A stretch of 64,000 bases of DNA from Oryzias latipes. Taxonomy: Eukaryota; Chordata; Actinopteri; Beloniformes; Adrianichthyidae. This document shows positions 1-10,520 of this stretch, in pieces. The translations under genes were made by a program, and so were the position numbers. How positions within the stretch are numbered: the stretch's first letter is position 1; each line of letters starts with the position of its first letter. Below the pieces are notes generated by a model. That model saw nothing but the letters and a program-made list of their open reading frames with translations, searched no databases and was not told where the DNA came from. Location: the NCBI RefSeq assembly GCF_002234675.1, contig NC_019867.2:29916747-29980746 (forward strand), given 5' to 3'.

Positions 1-436
1 TCTATCCATCCATGCATCCATCCATCCATCCATCCATCCATCCATCCATCTATCCATCCATCCATCCATCCATCCATGCATCCATCCATCCATTCAGTTA
101 TCTATCCATCCATCCATCCATCCATGCATCCATCCATGCATCCATCCATCCATCCATCTATCCATCCATGCATCCATCCATCCATCTATCCATCCATCCA
201 TCCATCCATCCATCCATCCATCTATCCATCCATCCATCCATCCATCCATGCATCCATCCATCCATCCATTCATTTATCTATCCATCCATTCATCCATGCA
301 TCCATCCATGCATCCATCCATCCATTCATCCATCTATCCATCTATCCATCCATTCATCCTTCCATCCATCCATCCATCCATCCATCCATCCTTCCATCCA
401 TCCATCCATCCATCCATCCATCCATCCATCCATCCA
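1..436. repeat. ATCC tetranucleotide microsatellite
   Basis: About 436 bases of imperfect ATCC units interrupted by GC and TT variants (ATGC, ATTC, ATCT). It lies in the DDR2-like intron directly before the membrane-helix exon. The apparent reading frames of alternating His-Pro-Ser-Ile are products of the repeat, not genes. Confidence 0.97.
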
Positions 437-516
437 ATCCTTAAGTTCACAGTTGTGAACACTAGAAGATCTGCTCATTTTCCCAACCAACTTTTATTTA
501 TTTCTGTATTTCCCAG

Positions 517-659
517 CAGCTGCTCCATCAGCCAATGACCCAACAGAGGAGACAAACACTCCCATTCTGATTGGGTGCCTGGTGACCATCATCCTCCTGT
601 TGGTTGTCATCATTTTCCTCATCCTGTGGTGCCAGTGTGTCTGCAAAGTGTTGGAGAAG
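517..659 (+). CDS. ddr2-like: DDR2-like exon: transmembrane helix
   Basis: Encodes a short acidic extracellular stalk ([14 protein letters not shown]) and then a run of about 24 hydrophobic residues ending in [11 protein letters not shown], a single-pass helix with a basic cytoplasmic stop-transfer end. The acceptor is ambiguous (CAGCAG), so the exon starts at 517 or 520. The donor is GTAAG at 660 and the exon ends in phase 0. Confidence 0.88.
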
Positions 660-3600
660 GTAAGAAGATGGAGAGGAGTTTCATCAGCAAGGTCCTCTTT
701 CTTCAGTAAAGCTCCACCTATCCATCCATCCATCCATCCATCCATCCATCCATCCATCCATTCATACATCTGTCATCTATCCATCCATCCATCCATCCAT
801 CCATCCATCCATTCATACATCCGTCATCTATCCATGCAGAAAACACTAACACTAACCATGTACATGTTTACCCGTCCGATTTTCAGTTAATTTATCCCTT
901 AATCTGTACCATCCATCCATCCATTCATACATTTGTCCATCTATTCATACATCCAGCCATCCATCCATTCACATACCTGTCAATTATTGTTAGTTCCTCT
1001 AAAACCCAACCAAGTAACAATCCATTCATCCAAGCATATGTTCATTTAATCATCCATCTATTAATTTATCTATTCATTTATCTATCAGTCCCCTCAAACA
1101 TTTATTTTCCAAGGCAAATAAATTAATAAATAAATGGTAAAAGTGTAAAACTTTTCATCATCTTATCCACCGTTGGGCATAATTTATCCATCAGGTCTAA
1201 GGCGCAGCATCTCTACATCCTTTTTTTACGTCTCTTTTCACAGCAGCAGGTTTAAGGTCAGGGATTTAGTGTGCTCAGAAACAGGAGGGGATGAAAATAA
1301 AGTTTGTTTTTGAAGCAGGTGTTAAAAATGTTTTCTTAGTGTTTTTGGAGATTAGATGTGAAGTTCAGGCATTAGTCATCCACTGACTGGTTTGGATCTA
1401 CAGTTCAGTGACTTCACAGACCGAAACCAACATCTGCTACAAACCTGCTCAGGTATGGATTCTTGGTTGTAAACATACAGGTGGTCACATACAAATGGTG
1501 GCAAACATACAGAACTCACAAACTCACAGTAAATGTGTTTTTTTATGTTGAAAGACAAAGAAAGTACCAGGTTCTCTTTTCAGTTGCGTCGTTGCCGTCA
1601 CCACTGACCAATCGCTCCTCTGCAGGCTCCACGCCGGATCTTGGATGAAGAGGTGACGATTCGCCTGTCGTCCTGCAGCGACACCATCATCATGCAGACC
1701 CCACCTGTGCCCCCCCGTACTGGACACGCCCCCACAGGTATAGAGCCACGCAGAGACGAGCTGATTTCGGTTCCTCTGTGGTTTCATGGTCTGACCAGTC
1801 GGAAATCGACGAGCCACGTCTCTGCCAGCTGACATCGACTGTCTATCAATGTCTGAAGCGAGTTATCTGAGTTTACACGGCTGTGAACTGCTCTCAATCC
1901 TTTGATTGAAGTCATCTGGTTATTTTCTATTTTTTTAAACCAAAGCTTGGACCATATAAGTGAGAAACATGAACTTGGTTTGATCTGAATCCAATTTGAT
2001 CACATGTGGAGTTATAAGACTCATAAATGCTTTTTTGTTTGGAGGTGATTGTCTTCTTTATAGCACCTTGGGGTGTTTTGATCAGGATGCTGTGCTTTGG
2101 TTTAATAAACTAAAATAAATGTATGCTTTTCTCAATCTGGTTCTTGTCGGGTGTTGTTTTCAGGCCCGGCCAACACCGACCCACACTATGAGAGGGTGTT
2201 TCTGTTGGACCCACAGTACCAGAACCCGGCAGTGCTGAGAAACAAGCTTCCAGAGCTGCCGCAGAGCGCCGAGGCGTCAGGTGAGAACGCTGGAGTTTCT
2301 GCCTCTGAAGCACAGAGATGTGGAACCAGCAGCTGCAGAGGCTGATTTGCATTTTTCATGTCTGGTTCTAATGCTTCACGAAGCTTCTGAAGCTGCAGCA
2401 AGCCAACAGGGTCAGAACCATCACCATTAGCCCTGCTTTTTTATTTTAAAGCCAGGGAGCTTAGAAATAACTCCAGCAATCTTTCAAATCGTTGTTTGGG
2501 TAAATCTTACACAGAATTTCCAGCATCTGGGAGGAAATCTTACCGCAGTTCATTTTGTGCAATAATCTCCAGTTCATTGTTTTGTCAAGGGGGGATGCCA
2601 TGAAGGGGGCTGCCATTATTCATGATGCCTGCCACAAAATAGATGGAATATGACTGCAAAGTTTGACAAATTGATATTAAGAACCACACCTAAATACCAC
2701 TGTGTGTCATGTATGCATTAGTGAACATGTAAAAACATGTTTTATTTAACAGAATCAAAGGAAAAAAACGCTTCATTCAGCTCTTGGACATTTTGGCTCA
2801 GTCACTGTAAAGCTCACTTTTGGATTTTTTATCGCTTTGCTTTACAAATACAGGTTTTTTTAGCATTTGATAATATATAGTAGTGGTGTAGTGATTCATT
2901 TGAACAACGATTCCATTCATATCATCATTTGTGGTTGACGATCCGATTCATAGTTGATATCGGTTCATTCTGAAGGATCTGATTCATTGACCTAACATGG
3001 ATCCAGATCCTCTTGATCCAAACTTCCAGAAGTGAGACTCAGACAGAAATTCCTGCTACTGAACAGTTTTCCAGATTCTTGGATTTCTTCCAGATCATCA
3101 AGTTAAATGAAATCTGTGTCCAAACAAACAAGTAAACTAGAATGAATGTCAAATCCATTCACATGTTAGTTTCCTAAAGTTCACCACTGTTGTTTTTCCA
3201 CATCCAAAGAATCCAAAGGGAACATTCTTAGAACATTGTAGACACTGGATGGTCACATGACTTTATTCAAAGTCTGTCCACACATTGGACTGGAATGATG
3301 GTTGATCACTTTTTGTTGACATCATGTGTGTTTTCTACTGTGATGTACTTGGACATCTTTACGTTCTATTAAAATTAACCTACTGGACCTCAATCCAAAT
3401 GGTATTTTCTAATATTGATTATCAATTTTTGTACTTTTGAATCAATTTTTTTAATAGTTTAGGTCAATTCCATACGATTAACAGCTCAATCTGTTTGAAA
3501 ATCAATGTATCGATTAATCATTAGATCCCTAATAAATAGCCTGTAATCTGCTCTGTTTTGTTTACTGACATTAGAACTGACCCCATAGTCTTTTCATGCG

Positions 3601-6600
3601 AACAATAAACCTCAAAGTGCTGCTATGAAGGTCACTCTCCACTCTCCACCCACATGGTCATCCTTCCAACACTTGCCCTTGGTGAACACTTTGCATGCCT
3701 CCTTCATCCATAGACCTGTTCAATTTTCACACTTTTTGCCTTTTTTCTTCCAGATCTCTCCTCTCCTTTCCTCATTTCCTCTTCCTCTTATCTCCTCCTC
3801 GGTAACCCTCTCTATGACGTCCTCCTGCTGACTTCCTGTCACATGACCCCGGGCTGGCTGCGTGGTAAGACCTGAAAGGTGTGACCTGCCTCTGACCCAG
3901 AAACGTTTTCTAGGACGTAGTTTCTGCAGAGCAGCAGAAGTTTATCAGAAATTCGTCCAGCTGTACAGTTCTGATTCAGATATCAGATATCAGCTGTTTG
4001 TCTGCAAGCAGATCCATCAGAATGGAGCGGAGCAGGCCGCCCATCGTAGTTTCTAAGTCACAAAAAAGATATTTTTTAACTGTGTTTTTTTTCATCTGCT
4101 CCTGATTGACAACAATTAGAATAAAGAAAAACTCAAAAATTCCTTTTAATGTTAACTTTCCTTATAAATGTCCTCTATAATGAATAAAATGTCACAAGAA
4201 CACGTTAAAAACACCAAAAAATGCCTTTTCATCTGGATGGGTTTTTGAAATCTTGATTATCACGAACAGAAACAAACCGTTTAACCTCTGATTATGTTGA
4301 ACATTTAAAAAGAGGTTCCTCCTTTTCTGGATGGTGTTGAATGTTGGTCACAGCCCACGCGCTGCTGATGTTTGTACATCCCACTGCGTGTGAAGTGATG
4401 AAGCCTCTGATGTGCTTTTCTCCTGGTCTTGCCCCTAAAGCAGAGCAGCACGTGTTAGATTTCAGTGAAGGAACTGGACTTCCAAGTCTCTGAGGACCTT
4501 CTTTCCTCTGGATGTAAATCAGAGAGTCATCTGCATATCTTTGAACCTTTGACCTTCATGAAGTAGGAATTACATGTATTAATGGACCCTTTCTGATTTC
4601 CGTACAGCTTGTGGGGGGGGCTACGCAGAGCCGGACGTCACCCAGTGCACTCCACACCAGAGTTTCCATAGCAACGCACCACACTATGCAGAAACGGACA
4701 TCATCCGGCTGCAGGGCGTCACGGGCAGCAACATGTACGCCGTCCCCGCCCTCACCGTGGACTCTCTCACCAGGAAGGACATTTCGGCCGCCGAGTTTCC
4801 ACGGCAACAGCTGATCTTCAGGGAGAAGCTAGGGGAGGGTCAGTTTGGAGAGGTGGGTATGGACGCCAGCAGGAAGTTCTGGTTCTGAACGGGTCTGGAT
4901 TAACCAGTGCTGATCTGGTCCTCTTCAGGTACATTTGTGCGAGGCAGAAGGGCTTCCAGAATTCCTCGGGGAGGGGTCGCCCCTCCCTGACAGAGACAGC
5001 CGGCCGGTGCTCGTGGCGGTTAAACAGCTGAGGGCCGACGCCACCCTTCAAGCCCGGTACACCGACACCACCGTCCCGTCCAGTCTAGTCGTGTAGAAGT
5101 GCTGTTTGTAAAGTGTCCACCCCCTCCCTCGGTTATAAAATGATGATGATCGCATGCAGAGACATGTAATGAAACACTGCAGATGGGGGGGGGGGGGGGG
5201 GGGGGTAACTGCTTCTCAAGATCTGCCCCCCTCCCTGCCGTCAACCAAACAATCTTTTTTATGGAGTACATTTCACAGAATAATACGAAGTGAAAACGCC
5301 ACAATTCTCCTAAACTCCCACAAAACAGGAGAAGGAGGAAGACTTTTCTACATCACAGATGAAGAAACCTGATGCAGGGGGTCTCCTCAAAATGAAAATA
5401 CAACACAAAAAAGAAAGAATTTGCAGAAAAAACTCAGACAGCAAGTGAATCCTTTTTTGATTTGGAAGAACAAAAAGACTCATCATCTTGTTAACCAACA
5501 GAATATAGAAAAATCATCTGAGAAAGAAATGGACCCATTCTATCATTCAGGGGATAATTAATGGTTTTTGCTGAAGAATCTTCCTCATCATCATCAACTT
5601 TATTCATAAAGTACTGTAAAAAAACTTGAAATTGAAATAAAGCACTGAACATTAAATTTAAACATAATTTTAAAAAACTGTTAAAAACAAATGTACTGTA
5701 TTTAAATGAATAAAAACATAGCAAATAATAAAAACTTGTAGATAAAAAAACATAAAACACAATAAAAACAGAAATGTAAAATAGCAGCAAAATCCCAAAT
5801 GCTTGGCTATAAAATGATTATTAAGTTTTAAAATGGATAGTGAACATGCTTGTGTAATATTTAACAACAAAGCCTTCCAAAGCTTCAGAGCACAGATGAA
5901 AAAGGTTCGATCGCCCCTACGCTGCCTTTGAGACCAGACGCCGATCAGCTGACCTGAGGGAGGGGGAAGGGAGGGGGAGGCGAGGCGAGACCACTCAAAG
6001 AATACCGAAACAAGAAAGACCCAGACTCAGTTGGAAGCCGGTGCTGTGATTCAGACTGTTGCTTGAGTTGGATCATTTGTGCTCATTCAGTCCAGAGAAT
6101 CACCAGGAAGTAGAACGGGAACTTCTGGAAAACAGAACATGATCCTCAAAGTCCAGTGTTTGACAGTCTTTTCTAAATTGTAGATCTGATAGGTCTTTAG
6201 TCCCAAAAGACTTAACAAGCAGTTTTGATGTGTCAGCAACACTGGAACTAGTTAGTTTGGTTTAACCGTCATTTACATTTTCTACCCAGAGAAGCTCGTC
6301 CTCTCTGGATCCTCCGTCAGCAGCCTGACCACCTCTGGGACTCAAAAGCGTCTCTGTCTTTTCTTCCATCAGAAACGACTTCTTGAAGGAAATCAAGATC
6401 ATGTCTCGGCTGGACGACCCGAACATCATCCGGCTGCTGTGCGTGTGCGTGTCGTCCGACCCGCTGTGCATGGTGACGGAGTACATGGAGAACGGAGACC
6501 TCAACATGTTCCTGTCGCAGCGGGAAATCGAGAGCACGCTGACGCACGCCAACAGCATCCCGTCCGTCAGGTGGGCGGAGTCCTCGTCCGCTGGCTGCAT

Positions 6601-9107
6601 CTGTGCCGCCTCTCCTCCTCATGTCTCTCTCCTGTCCTCAGCCTGTGCGACCTCCTCCACATGGCGGTTCAGATCTCATCGGGGATGAAATACTTGGCGT
6701 CTCTGAACTTTGTGCACCGTGACCTGGCCACCAGGAACTGCCTGGTGGACCGCCGGCTCACCATCAAGATCGCAGACTTTGGGATGAGCAGGAACCTGTA
6801 CAGCAGCGACTACTACCGCATCCAGGGCCGAGCGGTGCTGCCCATCAGATGGATGGCCTGGGAGAGCATCCTGCTGGTGAGGATACGGCCCAAAGCCTCA
6901 GCAGCACTCAGAACTGGGATGGCTTCACTTTATTGGTTGAATGCTATAAAGTATTCACCCTATTGTTTTCCTGTTTCTCTCACTTTACTATAGTATCTTC
7001 CACCATTTTTTGGCGCTTAACTCCTTCTCTTTTTCAGCCATTTGAACCTTTCAACTATTAAAATGTTCAGCTCTTTCAGCTTTTTCCAGCTATGACTTTT
7101 GGTCCATCAAATCCTTAAACTTTTCAATATATTAAAGGATTTCTAGGATTTTTGCCTTCATTGAAATACACGGGGAATCCTTGGTGCAGAGACTTGCTTT
7201 TTCACAAAATATCTTTTTTGTTATTGTGCTGTTTTCATTTTATTTATGGTCAACTTTGATAATTTCTTTCTTTCTTTATTTATCTATTTTTGCCAATTAT
7301 TACCCTTTAAGCTTCATTTTCATTCAGCAATATAGCATTCAGTCCTGCGTTTTCTTCTGGAAATGCAGCTCCTTCCAGTTTGTTTTTGCATTTGTTTTCT
7401 GTAGATATTTTTTTATTCAGAATATAGAAAAAGGTCGTTACTCGTGGAGCAGTGAGGTTTCAGGGTCAGAGCAGCCAAACCCTCATTTACAAGCCCCCAG
7501 GAGGCATGTGGAGACACGTATGAGTAGATGTAAACCTTTAGTTCATAAAACAGAGCATGCTTTTGAGTATCACTGTATTTTTGTGTTATTTTTTGATGTT
7601 GTGTGTGCCTCTTGAGAACTTTGCTTTTAAAACTGAAGGGGACAGAATTCCTGGCGGACGGGAAACCCTCTTACAGTGACATCTTCAGGTCATCCCCGGT
7701 ATTGCACCCTGCTTTGGCTCTTTGACACCTGTCCTTCTTTCCAGGGCAAGTTCACCACTGCGAGTGACGTGTGGGCGTTCGGGGTCACCCTGTGGGAGAT
7801 CTTCACTCTGTGTAAGGAGCAGCCCTACAGCCTGCTGTCCGATGAACAGGTCATAGAGAACACTGGCGAGTTCTTCAGGAACCAGGGCAGACAGGTGAGC
7901 GTGAGCAGCCGTCCCTGCAGGAGCCAGACGCCTCCCATTCAGGTGTTCTTGAACTGGTGGACGTCTGATGTTTGTATGACTTGATGCTGTTTGATTTGTG
8001 TGAAGCAGATTAATTGTTTCAGCTGTAATTCTGTAATTGAAGCACTTTTTTTTTCTTACCAAAATTCAGCTTTTTTAAAGCTACTTTGTACTTTTTCTGC
8101 TCAAATTGGACCTCTTAGCATTTTTTTTTTATTTAACCTTTATTTACACAGGAAATATCCCATTGAGATTAAGAACATCTTTTCAAGAGAGTCCTGGCTA
8201 GGGGGACACAACAAATTACGTTTACAGTGAAAATGTCAACATTTAAAACGTAAAATAAATAAAAACTAGAGCTAAAGACCCACTCCAATGAAAATGGGGA
8301 TTTGGTTGTTTTTAACATGTTCTTGTAGCCTTTTTCTCATGATGTTAAGATTAAAGCTGCATTTCTGATTATTTCTTGATTCAAATCGTGGTCAATCAGA
8401 TGAAAAAAAGCCATTTAAACAAAGGGGAACTGTTACATAGAAAATCCATCCTGCTGCGTGTTTCTGGTTCCTGTGGACCGTGTGTCTGGTCCATGTTAGC
8501 GGTACATCTGACCCATATAATCAAAAGGGGAAAAAACTAGGAGTGCTGCCGTGTCGAATTCCTCGTCGTTTTCCTCGCCTCAAAACTCCAATATCGCTCG
8601 TCATTTTTGTTGCACTGGTTGTGTTTGGTTACGTAAAGGGGGAAGGGCTTGCTCCCCGCCAACAGTACCGTCCACTAATCAGAGGTACATTTAGAACAAA
8701 CTCCTGCCACTCTGCAGAAACTATGTCCTAGAAAACAACATTTTCAAAAATATTACTGCTAATAACGGCATAATGTTAAAGAAAAGACCACTGGGAACGC
8801 TTTGATAATAGATCAAAGGTTGTTGGAGTGGGACTGTTGCAGTATTCATCAGGTTTATTCAGCTGTTGTTTCGGGTGGTTTATTATTATCTGATGAGGTT
8901 TTTCTTTACCTTTTCTGATTTCTGTGAGTGCCTTTATTTAGTCTAATCCCTGTTTCATCCCCACCCCCTCAGATCTTCCTCTACAGCCCGCCACTCTGCC
9001 CCCCCTCCCTCTTCGAGCTGATGATGCGTTGTTGGAGTCGCAACATCACAGACCGGCCCACCTTCGATGGAATCTACCAAACTCTGAGGCGTCACGTCAG
9101 AGCGTGA
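517..9107 (+). CDS. ddr2-like: DDR2-like discoidin-domain receptor tyrosine kinase, 3' nine exons (gene enters from left)
   Basis: Receptor tyrosine kinase that, in this family, binds fibrillar collagen outside the cell and signals through a cytoplasmic kinase. Visible exons: 517-659, 1626-1737, 2164-2280, 4608-4852, 4929-5056, 6373-6570, 6642-6876, 7745-7894, 8973-9107 (TGA). Phases agree at every junction and introns are GT/AG. In order they carry a membrane helix, juxtamembrane region, glycine loop [12 protein letters not shown] lysine, catalytic loop [13 protein letters not shown], the activation-loop cluster [11 protein letters not shown] and a C-lobe with [11 protein letters not shown]. 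Features such as ENTGEFF and EQPYS favour DDR2 over DDR1. The discoidin and discoidin-like exons lie left of the window. No stop or frameshift interrupts the exons, so the gene looks functional. The assignment to DDR2 rather than another fish DDR paralogue is from remembered family sequence, not a search. Confidence 0.93.
716..960. repeat. Further ATCC microsatellite blocks
   Basis: Blocks of ATCC units at 716-762, 778-812 and 908-960 lie in the intron after the membrane-helix exon. The exon is therefore bracketed by the same microsatellite. They are separated by degenerate CATTCATACATC spacer copies. Confidence 0.93.
1626..1737 (+). CDS. ddr2-like: DDR2-like exon: juxtamembrane segment 1
   Basis: Begins [16 protein letters not shown], which matches the membrane-proximal SRRMLDDEMTVSLS-type stretch of DDR2. 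It is followed by a proline-rich PPVPPRTGH segment that could dock SH3 domains (inference). Acceptor TGCAG, donor GTATAG, ends in phase 1. Confidence 0.85.
2164..2280 (+). CDS. ddr2-like: DDR2-like exon: juxtamembrane segment 2
   Basis: Encodes a tyrosine-bearing stretch, [19 protein letters not shown], then RNKLPELP, corresponding to the YDRIF...YQEPSRL..KLPEF region of DDR2. The two tyrosines are candidate phospho-docking sites by family analogy. Acceptor TTTTCAG, donor GTGAG, phase 1 on both sides. Confidence 0.87.
2878..3535. mobile_element. Possible hAT-type miniature element in a DDR2-like intron
   Basis: Left end GTGGTGTAGTGATTCATT and right end TCGATTAATCATTAGATCCC are imperfect inverted copies. 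The interior is A/T-rich with many GATTCAT and ATCGATT words, a pattern typical of fish hAT miniature elements. No transposase is present. Ends are approximate. Confidence 0.35.
4608..4852 (+). CDS. ddr2-like: DDR2-like exon: end of juxtamembrane region and kinase glycine loop
   Basis: Carries [17 protein letters not shown], the strongly conserved DDR motif before the kinase, then [20 protein letters not shown], the glycine-rich ATP loop. The donor is GTGGGT at 4853. The alternative GT at 4857 would add a base and break the frame with the next exon, so 4852 is the supported end. Confidence 0.9.
4929..5056 (+). CDS. ddr2-like: DDR2-like exon: beta strands 2-3 with the ATP lysine
   Basis: Encodes [12 protein letters not shown], a variable insert [13 protein letters not shown], and [14 protein letters not shown], which holds the catalytic lysine. 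Donor GTACAC, ends in phase 2, and the arginine codon is completed in the exon at 6373. Confidence 0.88.
5176..5205. repeat. Poly-G tract
   Basis: A nearly unbroken G run in the intron after the ATP-lysine exon. It lies between a TGCAGA stretch and GTAACTGC. Confidence 0.9.
6373..6570 (+). CDS. ddr2-like: DDR2-like exon: helix C and hinge
   Basis: Encodes [19 protein letters not shown] with the helix C glutamate, then [20 protein letters not shown], the kinase hinge and helix D. Both are near-identical to vertebrate DDR2. Donor GTGGGC, phase 2. Confidence 0.92.
6642..6876 (+). CDS. ddr2-like: DDR2-like exon: catalytic and activation loops
   Basis: Contains [11 protein letters not shown] (catalytic loop), [11 protein letters not shown] (metal-binding DFG) and [18 protein letters not shown] with three activation-loop tyrosines in the order seen in DDR2. 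The RAVLPIRWM segment is the substrate platform. Donor GTGAGG, phase 0. Confidence 0.93.
7745..7894 (+). CDS. ddr2-like: DDR2-like exon: kinase C-lobe
   Basis: Fifty codons, [18 protein letters not shown] through [15 protein letters not shown], the DDR-specific C-lobe including the DVWAFG aspartate. Acceptor TTCCAG, donor GTGAGC, phase 0 on both sides. Confidence 0.93.
8110..8228. repeat. Dispersed repeat fragment (TTTAACCTTTATTTA family)
   Basis: Contains TTTAACCTTTATTTACACAG and CATTGAGATTAAGAACATC followed by AAGAGAGTCCTGGC, a widely dispersed fish sequence I recognise as interspersed repeat, probably a retroelement tail. It lies in the last DDR2-like intron. Confidence 0.5.
8272..8842. 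mobile_element. Non-autonomous element, family A copy 1
   Basis: Left end AAGACCCACTCCAATGAAAA and right end GGTTGTTGGAGTGGGACT are inverted copies around CCACTCCAA. The right interior (CTGCAGAAACTATGTCCTAGA, AAAGACCACTGGGAACGC) recurs at about 23.4, 44.1 and 51.0 kb, so this is a dispersed family. No coding capacity is seen. Confidence 0.55.
8973..9107 (+). CDS. ddr2-like: DDR2-like terminal exon
   Basis: Encodes [38 protein letters not shown] and a short basic tail ending in HVRA, then TGA at 9105-9107. It contains the C-lobe arginine (DRPTF) that closes the kinase fold. Confidence 0.9.
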   Translation: MFLYSPPLCPPSLFELMMRCWSRNITDRPTFDGIYQTLRRHVRA

Positions 9108-10520
9108 ACAAGGCTCGCCGGAGGTCCTGGTCGGACTCTGAAAGGGCGGAGTCACGTGTGGGATGGAGGTCCTGCGCCGCCTCCGTCTGTGCCGAGCCTT
9201 TGAGACTCCTCCAAGACACAAGGGAGAAAGAGAAGCCCTGCAGACCTTTGAGTCTGCTGTGGTCATGGATTTGCTGGTTGTTGGGAAGCATGGCGGTCCT
9301 TATCTGACAGTTCTTATTTGTTTCATGTCTCCTTTAGATTTGGTTTATGGCTGGACGTAGGTTCCGGTCTTTCTCGTCTCTCCTGTGGTTCCTGTTTTCA
9401 TTGTAAAGCACTGTGTCCGTGTCTCACTTAATCGAGTTAGTTTATTACCCCACACTGGAGCTAGGGTCAAAATGTAGTTAGGCTTAGAGTTTTAGATGAT
9501 AATTTTATTTTTCTTGTTTGTGGAGTTGTTGCTATGGAGATGAATGTTGATCACACCTGAGGCTGCATGGACATCCTTGTGTCAGGACGGGTGGACACAG
9601 GCACATCTGTAGGCAGCCATGGAAACAGACTGGAAAACAAAGACCACTGCCTGTTCAAACAAACCAACTAAACATGAATGAAAAGGTTTTATCACAGCTG
9701 GAGAAGAGAACATGAAAGAGAGGAAACCCATTTTCATCATCAAATCAGCTGTTCTTCCTCAAATCTCTCATCACTAAAGTAAAACTTTAGAAGCTGCATC
9801 TCAGAGTAAACGTCCTCCTGCCTTGTTTGCTTCACGTCTCCGTTCTTCATCATTCAATCTTCGCTGGAACGTCAAGAATCAGACGTAAAGTGGTGCCAGC
9901 GGCCCGAGCTGACTGAGTGAACGTCCTTCAGTGTTTTAGCTGTTTCAGAAGTGTTTTGTCGTCTGTACTGTATCTGACACTTCTGTCAGTATGAGTGCAC
10001 GTGTGCGTGCACGTGTGAGGTGAAGTGGTGTTGCCAGCATTCCTCTGAGCACTGGGAGCTTGTTGGACTAGTGGTTGACCAGACTCTCTATTTTGATGGA
10101 TTTCTTTGAAGAAACTGAAAGGGGAAGTGATGAGGGAACCACTGAACTCAGTCTCCCAGAGTTCTTTGCTGCAGTGAGCCTGTGGATTTTGAGCTGTTTG
10201 GAAACTTCTGCAGCCTCTGCTACAGTGTACAGTAAGGTCACCTGTATTTTTGTGGTGTGAATGCAGGTTTAATGTGGTTTTATGATGAATAATTCTCAGT
10301 CAGAACTTATGGTAGATTCTGATTTTACTTGTTTTTGTTCTGGGGGGTTTCAGGGGCTTTTTCTGTATGATTTTCTTTCCAGTTCCTCCTCTTCATCATT
10401 CATCTTCACCTTTTAGCAGATTTCTTCAGTGCAGACGTTTGTAGCTGTGGATCATGGAGAATGACCTCTGTTTAAATCTGTTTGCTTCTCTTCAAATAAA
10501 TATGTTTTTGTCAAAAACAG
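9108..10520 (+). other. Probable 3' UTR of the DDR2-like gene
   Basis: No further conserved exon is seen after the stop codon. An AATAAA signal at 10495-10500, followed by a T-rich stretch, is the first good cleavage signal on this strand, so a UTR of about 1.4 kb is inferred. Open frames inside it show no family similarity I recognise. Confidence 0.45.

Noticed and set aside
12-458. Long frames of His-Pro-Ser-Ile repeats
   Set aside because: They are the translation of an ATCC microsatellite in all forward frames; no gene.
6262-6622. Minus-strand frames over the kinase exon
   Set aside because: Antisense shadows of the DDR2-like hinge exon, which matches the kinase family on the plus strand.
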